NCBI GenBank assembly: GCA_007751475.1 | Contig: CP036434.1 | Span: forward strand, 7,135,524 to 7,199,523 | DNA: 64,000 nt | Direction: 5' to 3' | Origin: Saltatorellus ferox | GTDB lineage: Bacteria; Planctomycetota; UBA1135; GCA-002686595 | Part shown: piece after piece, positions 61,207-64,000 of the stretch | Position numbering within the stretch: the stretch's first letter is position 1 | How the letters are laid out: the number at the start of each line of letters is the position of its first letter | Position numbers and translations under genes: made by a program | Notes under the pieces: model-generated | The model's database searches: none | What the model saw: the letters and a program-made list of their open reading frames with translations, nothing else | What the model was told of the DNA's origin: nothing

Positions 61207-62588
61207 GGTCGCTGCGTGGCCGCATGACGGCGGCCATCCTGGCCGCGGTCTCGGTTTTCCTGGCCATCAACGGCGTGGTGATCTACCTCGTCGTGAAGGC
61301 CCAGCTGGAGAAAGAGCTCGACGTCTCCCTCGCGAACCTCGCGCGCTCCACGGCCGCCGCGGTCAATCTGGAACTCGCAGGCGTGCGTGAGGCCTCGTCG
61401 CTCGCTCCGAAGCGCTACATTCTCGACGGCGTGTCGTTCACGCCCTGGACGGGCGATCAGGACCCGGTGGAGGGCGCGCTCACGACGCCCCAGCAGTTCT
61501 GGGATCGCCTCCAGCTGATCCGCGATGACGCCGACAAGTACCGGACCTACGGCGTCGACGGCGGCCTGGAGGACGCGGGCTGGCTGCTGCACCTCCTCGG
61601 CAAGGAGGCCATCCTGGGCGCCTGGATCGGTCCCGATCCGGGCGAGAACGAAGCGCAGATCAGCACCCTGATTCGTCTGGCGAACCGCGGCGACGTCGAC
61701 ATGGCCGTGTTCGGCAGCGAGGTGCTGCACCGTGGGGATACTTCGCCGGCGGCGCTCGTGGAGGTGCTCCGAAGAGCACGGCGCGAGATTCCTCCGTACA
61801 TCCCCGTCACCACGGCGGGGATCTGGGATCAATACCTGGCTCACCCCGAACTCCGCGACGCGGTGGACGTGATCTACGTCAACTACTACCCGTACTGGTT
61901 CGGCGTCCCCATCGACGAGGCCATGAACGTGCTCGCCGCCTGGCACGACGAGATCGTGACCTACGCCGCGGGGAAACGCGTCATCGTTTCAGAGACGGGC
62001 TGGCCATCGTCGGGAGACGTGATCGGGGCCGCCGTGCCGAGCGAAGAGAACGCGTCGCGCTTCTTCCTGGAGTTCGTCAGCTGGGCCCGGGCGAACGACA
62101 TCGAGTTCACCTACTTCAGCGCCCTGGACGAGCCCTGGAAGGCCAAGTACGAGGGCCCACAGGGCGCACACTGGGGCTACCGGGACAAGGATGGGACGCT
62201 GAAACCAAGGATGCAGCTCGTCTTCGACGGCGTCCTGATCGACGAAGGTCCGCCGACCGTTCACATCGAGTCCGTCGACCTCGAAGCGGGCGAGGACCTT
62301 CGCGGCGTGGTCTCCGGCGTCGGAACGAACAACCATCGCGTGGCGGTCTTTCTCCAGGTGGATGGACGCTGGTACACGAAACCGTCGTTCGCCGAGCCCG
62401 TCGTCCGAATCGCCCATGACGGTGCCTGGTCGGCCGACGTCACGACAGGGCCCGGGGACGAGAAAGCTGAACGCTACGTGGCTTTCGTCGTGCCGGACGA
62501 CTTCGAACCGCCGGCCGTCAACGGAATGGTCGACCTTCCGCGCGCCCTGAAGCGCGCGGCCGTGGCCTGGTCGGAGGTGGAACGTTGA
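61203..62588 (+). CDS. Chimera: histidine-kinase N-terminus fused to GH17 beta-glucanase
   Basis: A 461-aa protein. Residues 1-60 look like the first membrane part of a sensor kinase (LRGRMTAAILAAVSVFLAINGVVIYLVV, then KELDVSLANLARSTAAAVNLE). From about residue 71 it is a complete GH17 domain (YILDGVSFTPWTG ... RTYGVDGGLED ... AILGAWIGPD). The acid/base Glu is at FGSEVLHR (E173) and the nucleophile at VSETGWPSSG (E264). Binding-site parts YPYWFGVP and ALDEPWKAKYEGPQGAHWGY are present. Residues 350-461 are the Ig-like C-terminus typical of bacterial GH17 enzymes (AWSADVTTGPGDE). It should be membrane-anchored and active on beta-1,3-type glucans. The TTG start overlaps the regulator stop; an ATG at 61224 is possible. 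Confidence 0.82.
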   Translation: MRSLRGRMTAAILAAVSVFLAINGVVIYLVVKAQLEKELDVSLANLARSTAAAVNLELAGVREASSLAPKRYILDGVSFTPWTGDQDPVEGALTTPQQFWDRLQLIRDDADKYRTYGVDGGLEDAGWLLHLLGKEAILGAWIGPDPGENEAQISTLIRLANRGDVDMAVFGSEVLHRGDTSPAALVEVLRRARREIPPYIPVTTAGIWDQYLAHPELRDAVDVIYVNYYPYWFGVPIDEAMNVLAAWHDEIVTYAAGKRVIVSETGWPSSGDVIGAAVPSEENASRFFLEFVSWARANDIEFTYFSALDEPWKAKYEGPQGAHWGYRDKDGTLKPRMQLVFDGVLIDEGPPTVHIESVDLEAGEDLRGVVSGVGTNNHRVAVFLQVDGRWYTKPSFAEPVVRIAHDGAWSADVTTGPGDEKAERYVAFVVPDDFEPPAVNGMVDLPRALKRAAVAWSEVER

Positions 62589-63928
62589 ATCTGCCGTTCA
62601 TCGCGGCCATCGCTGCCATCACTCTCCTCTGCACCTCCTGTGACCGCACCCTCGCGGCCGAAGGTGCGCCCCCGGCCGATCAGGTGCTTCCCCTGAACAT
62701 CGAGGCTCCGGTGCCAGGCCAAGGGCGAACCGATCACCTTTTCCAGTGCTGGCTCGGGGAGGGCGTCACGGTGGCCAGGTCGAGGGGACTCAACGGGCTC
62801 GATCTGCCGCGCATCGGCGCCAATCCCGGCAAGCTGACGTACGAGGACATCGAGCTTCCCGATGGCGAGCCTGCGCGCGCGGTCGCGGTGAGCTTCTATG
62901 CGGCGGCCCAGAGCAGCGAAGGAGCCGAGACGCTGGACGTCGGCGAGCGCGCCCGCGGCGCCGAGTCCCACCCCGTCGAGGTGGTGATCGCCCGCAGCAC
63001 GCGCGAGCTGGAGCAGTCCCTTCGTCTCCTGCGGTGGATCCTCTTCGCGACGTGGGGTGGATCGATGCTCGCCTGCGCCGGCGTGCTCGGCTGGCTGGTG
63101 CGCCGCGGCCTCTCACCCCTTCGGCGCCTGAGCAAGCAGATCAACGACGCGGATCAAGAGGGGCTCGATCGAACCTTCGAACTGGCGGGCGCCGCCGAAG
63201 AACTGGAGCCCGTGGTCAATCAGCTCAACGGCTTCGTCGAGCGAATCCGCGAGGCCTTCGAGCGCGAGCACGCCTTCACCGCGCACGCGGCCCACGAACT
63301 CAGGACGCCGCTCGCGGGGCTGCGCTCGACCCTCGAGGTATCTCTTTCCCAGCCGCGCGAGGCCCCGGAGTACGTGGAGGCCGAGCGGGAGTGCCTGCGC
63401 ATCGCGCTGCAGCTCCAGCGACTCGTCGAGCGCCTCCTCGAACTCGCGCGCGCAGCCGAACCGAACGCGGAGAGGCGCGAGGACACGGTCGATCTCCTCG
63501 CCCTCGTCGACGAAGCATGGCTGCCTCTCTCGGACGCCGCCGCGGAACGAGGGGTATCGCTGGAACTCGACGTTCCGGAGGAACTGGTCGTCACGACCGA
63601 TCGCCAGCTGCTCCTGCGCGTCCTCCAGAACGTGCTGGAGAACGCCTCGGTGTATGCGGACGCCGAGTCGTCCATCGAGGTCACCGCGAACGCCGAGGGA
63701 GAGGGCTTCCGCCTCACCTGCTCCAACGAGGCGCAGGCCGTGACGCCTGGCACGGCGGAGAACGCGTTCGATCCGTTCTGGCGCTCCGACTCCGCTCGAA
63801 CGGCGACGGGCATCCACGCGGGGCTCGGCCTCGCGCTCTGCAAGGGGTTCGTGGACGTGCTGGGCGGGAAGATCTCGATCCGGACGATCGAGGGGCGCTT
63901 CACGATGACGATCGAAATCGCAACCTGA
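62585..63928 (+). CDS. Sensor histidine kinase with replaced N-terminus
   Basis: A 447-aa kinase. It starts at a TTG that overlaps the GH17 stop (TTGA). The first ~25 residues are a hydrophobic signal-like segment (LPFIAAIAAITLLCTSCDR) not typical of kinase first helices. A periplasmic sensor part follows (HLFQCWLGEGVTVARSRGLNGLDLPR, LPDGEPARAVAVSFYAAAQ), usual for this kinase family. A membrane helix (WILFATWGGSMLACAGVLGWLV) leads to a HAMP-like linker (LRRLSKQIND), HisKA with His237 (HAAHELRTPLAG), and HATPase (QNVLENASVYA, GLGLALCKGFVD). It should phosphorylate the upstream OmpR regulator. Confidence 0.9.
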   Translation: MNLPFIAAIAAITLLCTSCDRTLAAEGAPPADQVLPLNIEAPVPGQGRTDHLFQCWLGEGVTVARSRGLNGLDLPRIGANPGKLTYEDIELPDGEPARAVAVSFYAAAQSSEGAETLDVGERARGAESHPVEVVIARSTRELEQSLRLLRWILFATWGGSMLACAGVLGWLVRRGLSPLRRLSKQINDADQEGLDRTFELAGAAEELEPVVNQLNGFVERIREAFEREHAFTAHAAHELRTPLAGLRSTLEVSLSQPREAPEYVEAERECLRIALQLQRLVERLLELARAAEPNAERREDTVDLLALVDEAWLPLSDAAAERGVSLELDVPEELVVTTDRQLLLRVLQNVLENASVYADAESSIEVTANAEGEGFRLTCSNEAQAVTPGTAENAFDPFWRSDSARTATGIHAGLGLALCKGFVDVLGGKISIRTIEGRFTMTIEIAT

Positions 63929-64000
63929 GGGGAGCCACCTGGCGCTCACTTCCCCGGTCGCACGGCCCGGGAGGCTGCGCTACATCGCTCCTTTCGCCAG
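63929..64000. other. End of window, no feature assigned
   Basis: Seventy-two bases after the kinase stop. No open frame or terminator is convincing. Confidence 0.5.

Overview
The window is about 64 kb of high-GC (roughly two-thirds G+C) bacterial chromosome. It most likely comes from a Planctomycetota lineage. The main evidence is the translationally coupled pair of a Planctomycete-type cytochrome/DUF1549/LamG/DUF1553 protein (3510-6530) and a Tat-exported DUF1501 protein (2104-3513). Supporting evidence is the DUF1080 protein, the fused SASA-SGNH esterase, and the many secreted proteins with C-terminal beta extensions. No rRNA, phage, integrase or transposase gene was seen. One tRNA gene is present (tRNA-Val, TAC anticodon). 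Open frames antisense to the genes are very long because of the base composition and were discarded.

Layout. 1-13.2 kb holds mostly exported or orphan proteins: a peptidase-MA-like tail, an alpha/alpha-toroid protein, the DUF1501 pair, two small proteins, a DUF3352-like protein, an FG-GAP protein and a 689-aa orphan. 13.2-17.3 kb is a housekeeping operon on the minus strand, tpiA-secG-yicC-gmk-coaC-coaB, with coaC and coaB unfused and no rpoZ. 17.5-18.5 kb is a zeta-toxin-like kinase overlapping a small acidic protein, a candidate toxin-antitoxin pair. 18.6-26.2 kb holds an esterase, an HD hydrolase coupled to a carboxypeptidase-regulatory-like protein, a multi-spanning membrane protein, a Fis-type regulator with a degenerate receiver, and a THUMP-like methyltransferase. 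26.3-37.5 kb contains tRNA-Val, ugd with a strong terminator, an ECF sigma factor with a membrane partner, a secreted TPR protein, a di-heme peroxidase, asnB, DUF1080 and a methyltransferase.

37.7-47.8 kb is a Bat-type (MoxR/DUF58/VWA/VWA/TPR) operon ending in a 1392-aa exported, membrane-anchored protein. 47.9-48.6 kb carries a probable selenoprotein: a peroxiredoxin-like gene whose UxxC motif is written by an in-frame TGA, followed by a SECIS-like hairpin. 48.6-55.6 kb holds an alpha/beta hydrolase, an NfeD-flotillin pair, a SASA+SGNH fusion and a 0.7-kb gene-free stretch with long imperfect inverted repeats. 55.6-58.7 kb is an HlyD-ABC-permease export operon. 60.5-63.9 kb is a two-component operon in which a sensor-kinase N-terminus has been joined to an intact GH17 beta-glucanase, while the kinase core follows as a separate gene with a new N-terminal hydrophobic segment.

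The items most worth follow-up are the selenoprotein (47943-48611), the GH17/histidine-kinase chimera (61203-63928), the perfect 134-bp palindrome at 312-445, and the large terminal protein of the Bat operon.
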